7,003 nt of DNA. It comes from Alphaproteobacteria bacterium (lineage in GTDB: Bacteria; Pseudomonadota; Alphaproteobacteria; Thalassobaculales; Thalassobaculaceae). The number at the start of each line of letters is the position of its first letter. Position 1 is the stretch's first letter. Position numbers and translations under genes: made by a program. Location: contig JAPKDN010000174.1 in assembly GCA_028822575.1 (NCBI GenBank), positions 1 to 7,003 on the forward strand. The letters run 5' to 3'. The notes under the pieces are model-generated. The model saw nothing but the letters and a program-made list of their open reading frames with translations. It was not told where the DNA came from and made no database searches. Below, one piece after another: positions 1 through 5,910 of the stretch.

Positions 1-274
1 GCCGGATAGCCCCGATAGTTTCCAACCGATCATAATGGTGACCGGACATACGGAAAAAGCACGTATCACGGAAGCGCGGGACGCTGGCATCAATGAATTG
101 ATGGCCAAGCCAGTCTCGGCGAAATCGCTTTATCGCAGGTTGGTTTCAGTGATCGAACACCCTAGGCAGTTCGTTCGCACCAAAACCTATTTTGGCCCGG
201 ACCGTCGGCGCAAAGTTCAACCGTTTGAAGGACCAAACCGCCGCACCAACGCGGCAGGTGCTGATGCGACCTAG
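1..274 (+). CDS. Response regulator, CheY-like receiver, C-terminal part (5' end outside window)
   Basis: This is the last 90 residues of an open frame that enters from the left edge (first full codon at base 2). It reads as the beta4-to-alpha5 half of a receiver domain. After the hydrophobic strand PIIMVTGHT comes the switch Thr (visible residue 14), then the ARDAGINE helix and MAKPVS, which carries the invariant Lys (visible residue 36) and the cis-Pro turn. The phospho-accepting Asp lies outside the window. No DNA-binding output domain follows. The protein ends in a basic tail with two copies of a GP-D/N-RR motif (YFGPDRRR and FEGPNRR). A receiver with no output domain usually acts by protein contact or as a phosphorelay step. 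The next gene, 44 nt on, encodes an Hpt-like protein and is its likely partner (inference). Receiver assignment is firm; the signal and pathway are unknown. Confidence 0.85.
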   Translation, partial: PDSPDSFQPIIMVTGHTEKARITEARDAGINELMAKPVSAKSLYRRLVSVIEHPRQFVRTKTYFGPDRRRKVQPFEGPNRRTNAAGADAT

Positions 275-318
275 AGTGAAATCGAATCGGCCTTTAGAAA
301 AAAATCCGGGACCGGATC

Positions 319-804
319 ATGACCAATGACGAATTCGAGGTTTTCACACCTCCCAATAAACTCAAAGAATTGGTGGGCGGCGTCACGCGCATAAACGAAG
401 ACCTGCTGGCCAAGGCAGAAGAGGCGGCACAAAAAGTCATTGATACCGTTGACCTCGCCGAAACGACAAAACAGAGACTGGCCAAATTGCAATCAGCGGT
501 GGACGAGATCGCTGGCGGCGGAGATCAAGCGTATCACGAGAAAAGAATTTTCTCGATCATGCACGACCTGCGCGGCGAGGGCGAAAATTTTGGTTATCCG
601 TTGGTGGCGCGCATCGCCTCGTCGATGAATCACTATCTGGATAGCGCACCAACCGGCGAACGTGCGCGCAACGATATAGATGTCGTGCGAGCCCATGTGG
701 ATGCGCTTCGCAACGTCCTGACCAATAAACTAAAAGGTGAATACGGCGAAATAGGCGTGTTAATAGCCAGCGGATTAGAAGCCATCAGCGGCCTTAGGGG
801 TTAG
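319..804 (+). CDS. Hpt-like / receiver-associated helical protein, 161 aa
   Basis: The predicted protein is soluble and almost all helical, with no signal peptide or membrane segment. Residues 10-65 are charged and Ala/Leu/Glu-rich, suggesting a long helix or coiled coil. Residues 76-110 contain IFSIMHDLRGEG followed by NFGYPLVARI. This resembles the histidine phosphotransfer signature HxLKGxxxxxG, with His82 in the place of the phosphorylated His and Arg85-Gly86 replacing Lys-Gly; a second helical segment follows to the C-terminus. The ATG at 319 follows the receiver stop by 44 nt with only a weak Shine-Dalgarno (CCGGGA). Same strand and short spacing suggest co-transcription with the response regulator. 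My reading is a small phosphotransfer or receiver-binding protein of a type seen beside stand-alone receivers in Rhodospirillales. The gene is well supported; Hpt activity is inference from one motif, and a non-catalytic pseudo-Hpt is possible. Confidence 0.75.
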   Translation: MTNDEFEVFTPPNKLKELVGGVTRINEDLLAKAEEAAQKVIDTVDLAETTKQRLAKLQSAVDEIAGGGDQAYHEKRIFSIMHDLRGEGENFGYPLVARIASSMNHYLDSAPTGERARNDIDVVRAHVDALRNVLTNKLKGEYGEIGVLIASGLEAISGLRG

Positions 805-815
805 CGTCACGCCAT

Positions 816-845
816 TCCTTAAGCTTGTGGTCCTTAGGCTTGTGG
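816..845. repeat. 15-bp tandem duplication across the ymdB stop codon
   Basis: Two adjacent 15-bp units, TCCTTAAGCTTGTGG and TCCTTAGGCTTGTGG, differ at one base. The second (right) copy holds the TAA stop of the minus-strand ymdB gene, and the first copy contains the same in-frame TAA five codons further on. The minus strand therefore reads PQA-stop-GPQA-stop. The duplication fills most of the 29-nt space between the convergent Hpt-like and ymdB genes. No terminator hairpin with a T-run is visible here. Confidence 0.8.
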
Positions 846-1649
846 CCATGTCTGACTAAGGACCCCACCCACCCGAACAGGCTCAATACCCGACGCAAGG
901 CCGGTTCTGTCATCGCTGATTATCAAGGCACCACATACTGTCCCCTCGCCTTCGGCCGCCTCCAGTCTCGACCCCGGCATCTTGGTTACGAACCGGTGAA
1001 CCGGTGTTTCCTTCTTCATTCCTATAACCGAGTCATAATCTCCACACATGCCAGCGTCGGTTTGATAGGCGGTTCCGGTCGCCAAAACCATGCAATCAGC
1101 TGTTGGAACATGGGTATGGGTCCCTATCACCGCCGAAACTCGACCATCGAAGCAATGACCAAATGCCATTTTCTCGCTCGTCGCCTCACCATGGACATCG
1201 ACGAATATAAAGTCCGCGGCCGCGCCAAGCGGCGAGTCCTCCAGCACCCTTTCGACCGCAGCGAATGGATCGTCCAACGCGTCCATAAATAACCGCAGCA
1301 TGACGTTGATTACCAGAACCAGCCGCCCGTCGGCGGTTTCGAACAGCCCGGCGCCGCGGCCCGGCGTATCAGCAGGAAAATTCAACGGTCGGATCAGACG
1401 CAGTTCCCGGTCGATATGCTCAATGATCTCACGCTGATCCCAGACGTGATTGCCCGTGGTCACCGCATCGGCGCCCGCGTCGAAAAGCTCGTTGCAAATC
1501 TTCTCCGTGATTCCGAAGCCACCTGCGGCATTCTCACCGTTTATTATAACGAAATCAGGCGTTAGCCGGCGTTTCAGTTCAGGCAGATGCTCCAGCACCG
1601 CCGTCCGTTCCGCGCGTCCCACGATATCGCCTAGGAAAAGAACTCGCAT
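834..1649 (-). CDS. ymdB: TIGR00282/YmdB-family metallophosphoesterase
   Basis: At 271 residues this has the usual length for the family, which acts on phosphodiesters; the Bacillus YmdB member hydrolyses 2',3'-cyclic nucleotides. The calcineurin-like metal ligands are all visible: Asp8 in FLGDIVG, Glu39-Asn40 in INGENAAGG, Asn67-His68 in TGNHVWDQ, His153 in VDVHGEATSEK, and His178 and His180 in GTHTHVPTAD. The protein appears cytosolic, with no signal peptide. Its ATG lies 4 nt after the fau stop, with a GGAG about 10 nt upstream inside the fau 3' end, so translational coupling to fau is likely. The fau-ymdB pair is, to my knowledge, common in alphaproteobacteria. The stop codon falls in a 15-bp tandem repeat, which may have shifted the C-terminus by a few residues. 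Family call is very secure; the physiological substrate is unknown. Confidence 0.93.
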   Translation of the reverse strand: MRVLFLGDIVGRAERTAVLEHLPELKRRLTPDFVIINGENAAGGFGITEKICNELFDAGADAVTTGNHVWDQREIIEHIDRELRLIRPLNFPADTPGRGAGLFETADGRLVLVINVMLRLFMDALDDPFAAVERVLEDSPLGAAADFIFVDVHGEATSEKMAFGHCFDGRVSAVIGTHTHVPTADCMVLATGTAYQTDAGMCGDYDSVIGMKKETPVHRFVTKMPGSRLEAAEGEGTVCGALIISDDRTGLASGIEPVRVGGVLSQTWPQA

Positions 1650-1653
1650 AATC

Positions 1654-2253
1654 TCAAGGCTCCATCATCAGGGCGCGTTTCTCTGTAAGAATCGCATCGA
1701 GCCGAGCGTCGCCCAGGTTCCGTGGGACGCGTCCGACTTGTTGTCCGTCATACGCGACGCCGATCGCAAAAACGGTTTTGCGTGACCGCAAAGCGGTGAG
1801 TGAGATATCGTAAAAACCCCCACCGTAGCCAAGACGATAACCGTCGGCGTCGAAAGCTAGAAGCGGCACCAACAGCCAATCTGGTTCCAGTTCAGGGGCA
1901 TGACGGGGAGGAACAAGAACACCAAAACCGTCTTTCTCGAGAGCCAGTCCAGGAGTCCAAGCGCGAAACCTCAAGGCGGTTCGGCGGGCCACGACAATCG
2001 GTAAAACGACGACACAATCGCGCTCATGAAGGCCATAAATGAGGGGGCGAAGATCCAATTCACTTCTAATCGGCCAAAAAGCCGACACCACCGTTCCGGG
2101 AGCCGGCGACCAAGTCCCAAAAAATAACCGAGCCACTTCGACGACAGCGCCACTGGTAGCGGAATGCAATTCGTCGCGCCTTAGCGTCGCCCGTTTCCGC
2201 AGCGACGCTTTTTCCGCCAGCTGTCGAGCAGCATAGTGTTTCTCGGGTGTCAT
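1654..2253 (-). CDS. fau: 5-formyltetrahydrofolate cyclo-ligase (5,10-methenyltetrahydrofolate synthetase)
   Basis: This cytosolic enzyme converts 5-formyltetrahydrofolate to 5,10-methenyltetrahydrofolate using ATP, recycling a storage folate into one-carbon metabolism. At 199 residues it matches the family. Visible landmarks are the basic N-terminal helix with LRKRATLRRDEL (18-29), SAFWPIRSELD with Glu65 in the substrate region, the phosphate-binding stretch LAFDADGYRLGYGGGFYD (132-149), and the C-terminal RLDAILTE. The ATG at 2253 has no recognisable Shine-Dalgarno, and the 6S RNA 3' end lies only about 10-15 nt upstream, so translation may start on a processed or nearly leaderless message. 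No alternative ATG exists before the conserved helix. The order zapA - 6S RNA - fau is a known arrangement in proteobacteria (ygfA in E. coli). The product call is secure. Confidence 0.93.
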   Translation of the reverse strand: MTPEKHYAARQLAEKASLRKRATLRRDELHSATSGAVVEVARLFFGTWSPAPGTVVSAFWPIRSELDLRPLIYGLHERDCVVVLPIVVARRTALRFRAWTPGLALEKDGFGVLVPPRHAPELEPDWLLVPLLAFDADGYRLGYGGGFYDISLTALRSRKTVFAIGVAYDGQQVGRVPRNLGDARLDAILTEKRALMMEP

Positions 2254-2261
2254 GGCGGAAA

Positions 2262-2400
2262 CCGGCTCTGGCTGTCGAGGAGCGAACGAAGTAAAGAACG
2301 GAAGCCACGTTGGCCGATGGTACTGGATATCCTCTGTGGCCTGCTATTGCAGGTGGGCACCGCGTACCGAAACCTCGATTTCGACAGAGGCAGCTCCCAA
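2262..2400 (-). ncRNA. ssrS: 6S RNA (SsrS), RNA polymerase-binding regulatory RNA
   Basis: This gap between zapA and fau is the classical place of 6S RNA, which mimics an open promoter and traps sigma-70 RNA polymerase in stationary phase. On the minus strand a TATAAT box ends 7 nt before the proposed 5' end. The transcript folds plausibly as a long rod. CTGTCGA (2387-2381) pairs with TCGACAG (2278-2272) as the closing stem. CCTGC-AATA-GCAGG (2353-2340) forms a perfect apical hairpin, flanked by GTG/CAC pairing. GCCA-ACG-TGGC (2314-2304) gives a small hairpin on the 3' side, like the one in the E. coli central bubble. The predicted length of about 140 nt fits. Exact ends are estimates, and identification rests on synteny, promoter and fold rather than a covariance-model score. 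Confidence 0.7.
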
Positions 2401-2407
2401 AGGATCA

Positions 2408-2413
2408 ATTATA
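2408..2413 (-). promoter_or_regulatory. -10 box of the 6S RNA promoter
   Basis: The minus strand carries a perfect TATAAT in the context GGGGCTATAATTGATCC, 54 nt beyond the zapA stop. The -35 region (around 2431-2438, ACAGGT/CGACAG on the minus strand) is poor. A start about 7 nt downstream would place the RNA 5' end near 2400. Its position just ahead of the folded element supports an independent promoter for 6S RNA, though read-through from zapA is also possible. Confidence 0.6.
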
Positions 2414-2466
2414 GCCCCAGAGATAAATCGACCTGTCGCACCACGTAGCAACCGTCCTGGCAGAAC

Positions 2467-2787
2467 TTAAGCCTGATCCAATCGCTCCGCAATGGCCTCC
2501 AGACGACCAGAGACGCGACTTATTGCCTCTATGGCTCGCATAGAGTCAATATCCGCTCCATCCTCAGAAATTTCGTTAGCCGCTTCTCGGAGATCCACTA
2601 GCTCGTCAGCCACTAAAAGCGAGGCCATCACCAACAACCGCGTGTGGCCGACTTGTCCAACCTGCTCCACGAGATCGCCGACATGGGCATCGACCATTCG
2701 AGCAAGATCTCCAAGCCGTTGTTCCTGCCCGTCCTCGCAGGCAATTCGGTATGATTGGCCGTTGACCATGATTTCGACCTGCGCCAT
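2467..2787 (-). CDS. zapA: Cell division protein ZapA
   Basis: ZapA binds FtsZ and cross-links protofilaments, promoting Z-ring assembly at midcell. The 106-residue length is normal. The N-terminal half has the ZapA fold: a beta strand with MAQVEIMVNGQSYRIAC, then an Asp/Glu-rich turn and the LARMVDAHV helix. Residues 45-65 include GHTRLLVMASLLVADEL, the conserved central helix. The C-terminal third (about 66-104) is a heptad-like coiled coil used for dimer and tetramer formation. The ATG lies 3 nt past the DUF4164 stop with only a weak Shine-Dalgarno, so it is probably translationally coupled to that gene. The 6S RNA gene follows. The family call is secure from the domain pattern and the neighbourhood. 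Confidence 0.92.
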   Translation of the reverse strand: MAQVEIMVNGQSYRIACEDGQEQRLGDLARMVDAHVGDLVEQVGQVGHTRLLVMASLLVADELVDLREAANEISEDGADIDSMRAIEAISRVSGRLEAIAERLDQA

Positions 2788-2790
2788 CGC

Positions 2791-3012
2791 TCAAGAATCC
2801 AGCACGAATTTAAGGCGGCCAATCGCGGTATTGAGTTTGACGCTGACCGCGTCCGTTGTCGACGCGAGTGCTGTGTAGTCACGCTTAGTCGCCTCCAACT
2901 CTGCCGCCAGCACCTCTAAGTTGCCACCTCGGCTAAGCGCCACCGTCAGAGAATGCTCCAGACGATCGGCCGCCCCGTCTAGTCGTTTAATGGTCTCATC
3001 CAGTTTACTCAT
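2791..3012 (-). CDS. DUF4164 small coiled-coil protein
   Basis: This 73-residue protein is one long amphipathic helix: MSKLDETIKRLDGAADRLE, a short ALSRGG break, then LEVLAAELEATKRDY and a hydrophobic C-terminal helix. It has no cysteine, signal or membrane segment. Its size, heptad pattern and position directly before zapA match the DUF4164 family, which accompanies zapA in alphaproteobacteria. Its biochemical role is not established; co-transcription with zapA (3-nt gap) suggests a link to the division apparatus or ZapA itself (inference). A GAGGG about 10 nt upstream of the ATG can serve as ribosome binding site. The upstream space is only 12 nt to the end of a sulfatase remnant, so its promoter must lie within that remnant. 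Confidence 0.85.
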   Translation of the reverse strand: MSKLDETIKRLDGAADRLEHSLTVALSRGGNLEVLAAELEATKRDYTALASTTDAVSVKLNTAIGRLKFVLDS

Positions 3013-3024
3013 GCGGCAGTACCC

Positions 3025-3462
3025 TCACGGTCCACAATAAAGGCTCGGATGACCGAATAATAACCATACCGATCCATCGAGCGCTCCGTCAATCAAACAC
3101 CCGGCGTCCCCGAGGTCCAGCCGTTCTCTGCGTCGGCCCCTAACGCGATCGAATAGTCGCTGTGGCGAAAGTTCTCTGACATTGAACTTCCACGAGGCAT
3201 CCCAAGTCGCGACAGGTGCCGCGAAGAAATTCGCGGCAAAATTGTCTTTAACGTCGAATTTGGGAGGGAGCAGCCCGGTCGTGAACAATGCGTGGGCGGG
3301 CAAACAAAGTGGGGTTATCGTATAACAATTTGCGATTCGAGCGGAACGAACCACGAGTCGCCGCTCGTGCGGCGCTTGGAAAAGCACCGCCAGCCCCTGC
3401 TCGAACAAGGTTCCACTGAGTTGATCAACCATCAAGATCAGGATTTTGCGCGTACGCTGCAT
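3025..3462 (-). pseudogene. Choline-sulfatase-like gene, truncated and decayed 5' remnant
   Basis: The minus-strand frame starts at an ATG preceded by GGCGGA (a TTG at 3483 is also in frame) and gives at most 152 residues, against roughly 500 for choline sulfatases. Counting from the TTG, residues 13-27 (KILILMVDQLSGTLF) match the sulfatase N-terminus with the metal-binding Asp20. Then come QAPHERRLVVRSARIANCY and TPLCLPAHALFTTGLLP, the formylglycine region. Cys60 is present, but the signature C-x-P/A-x-R reads C-L-P-A-H, so the Arg needed for Cys-to-formylglycine conversion is lost. Similarity fades after about residue 95; the next frame offers RHLSRLG, recalling the HHLRRLG that follows in intact enzymes, which suggests a frameshift. 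The remaining two thirds are absent, replaced by the DUF4164 gene. Choline sulfatase is the best match by eye; another sulfatase is possible. Confidence 0.7.
3063..3092 (-). promoter_or_regulatory. Candidate promoter for the DUF4164-zapA operon
   Basis: On the minus strand TTGACG (3092-3087) and TATGGT (3068-3063) are separated by 18 nt, giving five and four matches to the sigma-70 boxes. A start near 3056 would leave a leader of about 45 nt before the DUF4164 ATG. It lies inside the sulfatase remnant. A chance match cannot be excluded. Confidence 0.35.
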
Positions 3463-3483
3463 CTGAGTCCGCCGTAACGACAA

Positions 3484-3830
3484 GCCTTAATGATTAAGCG
3501 ATGGCCCTACCATTCGCGCACAAATCGTTACACATTAATGCGTTGGCTAGGAGATTCACCTAAGCTTCCGAAGTCCAAATTAAACGACTAACCAACCAAC
3601 CAACGCCCGCGCCGCCGGGGAAGCGACGTGAACTCATCCGAAGCCTATAGACCAGTCGTTCCTATTCGAGAGATTCTGCGGTTGACGGAAGCAAGCCTTG
3701 CGGGGCACGTTCACGCGCGCCTGAGTAGCCCGTCCAAATAGGCGGAACACGCGTAGGTGCTTCCGAGAGTACACCTGTTCAAGTCCGTCGACCCTCGAGC
3801 GGACGCTGGGACAAAACGGCGGAAAAGCAA
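3484..3830. other. Intergenic region upstream of tkt, no gene recognised
   Basis: About 350 bp without a convincing coding frame. It starts with an AT-rich segment (about 3484-3600) containing the perfect 13-bp palindrome CTTAATGATTAAG (3486-3498), CATTAATG (3533-3540), and a short AACC run (3590-3604). Further on are the 11-bp inverted repeat GCAAGCCTTGC (3691-3701) and a leader hairpin just before tkt. No confident sigma-70 promoter for tkt could be assigned: TTGACG at 3682 has no good -10 partner, and TATAGA at 3646 has a poor -35. The tkt ribosome site is weak (CGGCGGAAAAG, ending 3 nt before the ATG). Confidence 0.6.
3783..3804 (+). other. Predicted hairpin in the tkt leader
   Basis: GTCCG-TCGA, a three-base CCC loop, then TCGA-(G bulge)-CGGAC gives a 9-bp stem ending 26 nt before the tkt start codon. 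There is no T-run, so it is not an intrinsic terminator. It could affect mRNA stability or translation of tkt, or be coincidental in GC-rich DNA. Confidence 0.4.
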
Positions 3831-5858
3831 ATGAACTCGACTTCCTCTTCTTCCGATCAGGGCGGCGCGCTCGCCGCTGATCATGCGTCGCTCGCGAATG
3901 CGATACGGGTCCTTTCCATGGACGCGGTCGAGCAAGCTAATTCTGGCCACCCCGGCATGCCCATGGGGATGGCAGATGTCGCGACGGTTCTATTCTCGAA
4001 GTTTCTGAAATTCGATCCCATGGTGCCGAATTGGGCCGACCGCGATCGCTTTGTGCTTTCAGCCGGTCATGGCTCGATGCTGCTCTACTCACTCCTCTAC
4101 CTCACGGGGTACGAGGATATGACGATCGAAGAGTTGAAAAATTTTCGACAACTCGGCGCCAAAACTGCGGGACATCCTGAATATGGGGCCGCCGGCGGAA
4201 TTGAAACCACGACCGGACCGCTTGGCCAGGGGCTTGCCAACGCCGTCGGCATGGCAATAGCCGAAAGGCAACTCGCAGCTCGTTTCGGTAATGATCTTGT
4301 TGATCACAACACTTATTGTATCGTTGGCGATGGTTGTCTGATGGAAGGCATCAGCCACGAAGCGGCGTCGCTCGCGGGCCATCTCGGCCTCGGCAAGCTG
4401 ATCGTGCTTTTCGACGACAACGGTATTTCTATTGATGGGCCGACCAGCCTGACGGTCTCGGATGATCAGATCAGCCGCTTCCACTCCCTAGGCTGGCACG
4501 CGATATCCGCGGACGGGCATGATCCTGGCGCTATCGCCGACGCCATTACTCAAGCAAAAGCATCGGGGCAGCCATCGCTGATCGCGGCTAAAACCATCAT
4601 CGGGTTCGGCGCGCCCAATAAAGGTGGCACGGCGGGCTCGCACGGCGCTCCCCTAGGCGGCGAGGAGATCGCACTAACCAGAGGAACTCTGAACTGGCCG
4701 CACAAACCATTTGCCGTTCCCGACAATGTGCTTTCCAGTTGGCGATCGATAGGCGCGCGGGGAGAGGCGGCGCGCGACACCTGGGGAGGTCGGTTAGCCG
4801 CCGCCAACGCCGACGTACGCCATGCCTTCAGAACGGCGATGGAAGGGGTGATTTCTGCCGCCACAACCAAAGCTTTTCAAGCCCATAAGGCGACGCTGCT
4901 GGCAAACGCGCCGAAAGTCGCTACCCGGGTAGCCTCGCAAATGGTGCTGGAGGCGATTACACCAACCTTGCCCGAGTTGATAGGTGGCTCCGCCGATCTG
5001 ACCGGATCGAACAATACCAAGACCAAGGCACACAGGGTTTTGGACCAAACGACTCCGGGCGGAAATTATCTGCATTATGGCGTGCGGGAACATGCGATGG
5101 CCGCCGCTATGAACGGCATGGCATTACACGGTGGCGTGATTCCATACGGCGCGACCTTTTTGGTATTCACCGATTACTGCCGGCCTTCCATACGCCTCGC
5201 CGCGCTCATGGAACTGCGATCAATCTTCGTGATGACCCATGATTCCATCGGCCTCGGCGAGGATGGCCCCACGCATCAGCCAGTAGAACATCTGGCGGCG
5301 CTCCGCGTCATCCCAAATCTTAATGTCTACCGTCCAGCCGACGCGGTGGAGACGTCGGAGTGCTGGCAGGCCGCGTTGAATACCCCGAACAATCCCTCGG
5401 TCATCGCGCTAACCCGCCAAGGCTTGCCACAACTCCGGGCCGACGAGGGGTCTGAAAATCTCTCTGCCAAGGGCGGCTATGTAATAAAGGACACCGGGCA
5501 ATCAAGCCGTGCAGTGACGCTCGTCGCGACAGGGTCCGAGGTTTCCTTGGCCGTCGATGCGCAAGCCGTGCTGGAAGCCAGTGGCATCGCCACAGCTGTA
5601 GTTTCCATGCCTTGCAATGAGCTTTTTTCCATTCAGGACAAGGCCTACCAGGACATGGTCCTGCACCCGAACGCAGCCCGCGTGGTGGTCGAGGCGGGCA
5701 TCCGTCAAAGCTGGGATCGATTACTCGGCGAGCGTGGACAATTCGTTGGCATGGCCGGCTTTGGTGCGTCGGCGCCGGCCAGCGCGCTGTATAAACATTT
5801 TGGAATCACCGTGGAGGCCATAGTCGCCGCCGCGAAAACGGCCATCGCAGGCCAATAA
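3831..5858 (+). CDS. tkt: Transketolase
   Basis: This thiamine-diphosphate enzyme moves two-carbon units between ketoses and aldoses in the pentose phosphate pathway and, where present, the Calvin cycle. Its 675 residues match the family. The PP domain holds [12 protein letters not shown] (38-49, His40), [12 protein letters not shown] (His80) and [20 protein letters not shown]. The ThDP/metal motif runs from GDG at 166-168 to Asn197 in DDNGISIDG, and His271 lies in GSHGAPLG. The pyrimidine domain contains the catalytic Glu420 in GVREHAM and His470 in [18 protein letters not shown]-terminal domain with [13 protein letters not shown] completes it. The N-terminus is a Ser-rich extension (NSTSSSS) before the conserved core. 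It is 52 nt ahead of gap on the same strand, likely one transcription unit for sugar-phosphate metabolism. All catalytic residues are intact. Confidence 0.97.
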   Translation: MNSTSSSSDQGGALAADHASLANAIRVLSMDAVEQANSGHPGMPMGMADVATVLFSKFLKFDPMVPNWADRDRFVLSAGHGSMLLYSLLYLTGYEDMTIEELKNFRQLGAKTAGHPEYGAAGGIETTTGPLGQGLANAVGMAIAERQLAARFGNDLVDHNTYCIVGDGCLMEGISHEAASLAGHLGLGKLIVLFDDNGISIDGPTSLTVSDDQISRFHSLGWHAISADGHDPGAIADAITQAKASGQPSLIAAKTIIGFGAPNKGGTAGSHGAPLGGEEIALTRGTLNWPHKPFAVPDNVLSSWRSIGARGEAARDTWGGRLAAANADVRHAFRTAMEGVISAATTKAFQAHKATLLANAPKVATRVASQMVLEAITPTLPELIGGSADLTGSNNTKTKAHRVLDQTTPGGNYLHYGVREHAMAAAMNGMALHGGVIPYGATFLVFTDYCRPSIRLAALMELRSIFVMTHDSIGLGEDGPTHQPVEHLAALRVIPNLNVYRPADAVETSECWQAALNTPNNPSVIALTRQGLPQLRADEGSENLSAKGGYVIKDTGQSSRAVTLVATGSEVSLAVDAQAVLEASGIATAVVSMPCNELFSIQDKAYQDMVLHPNAARVVVEAGIRQSWDRLLGERGQFVGMAGFGASAPASALYKHFGITVEAIVAAAKTAIAGQ

Positions 5859-5910
5859 TTCAGGCAAGTCCCGTTGGTTCGGGCAGGACGTAAGAATTGG
5901 GAGAATATCC

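Noticed and set aside
805..833. Bidirectional terminator between the convergent Hpt-like and ymdB genes
   Set aside because: The spacer consists largely of a direct repeat and has no inverted repeat with a T-run on either strand.
825..1292. 155-aa plus-strand open frame
   Set aside because: It lies antisense within ymdB, whose motifs and metal ligands are unmistakable; the frame shows low-complexity Arg/His-rich composition and no family resemblance.
3590..3604. AACC tetranucleotide run
   Set aside because: Under four copies in 15 nt is too short to call a functional repeat; mentioned only within the intergenic entry.
3741..3805. tRNA-like look: GGCGGAA...GCGTAGGTGC...GTTCAAGTCC resembles a tRNA-Leu D region, variable arm and T loop
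   Set aside because: The bases flanking TTCAAGT do not form a T stem (ACCTG against CCGTC), there is no anticodon arm of proper size, and no acceptor stem or CCA end pairs across the region.
3711..3950. 79-aa minus-strand frame overlapping the tkt start
   Set aside because: It overlaps the tkt N-terminus and leader, is Arg-rich with no recognisable domain, and no ribosome site was evident.
5859..5910. Possible terminator or attenuator between tkt and gap (CCCG-TTGGTT-CGGG)
   Set aside because: The stem is only 4 bp and no T-run follows, so it supports neither termination nor regulation.
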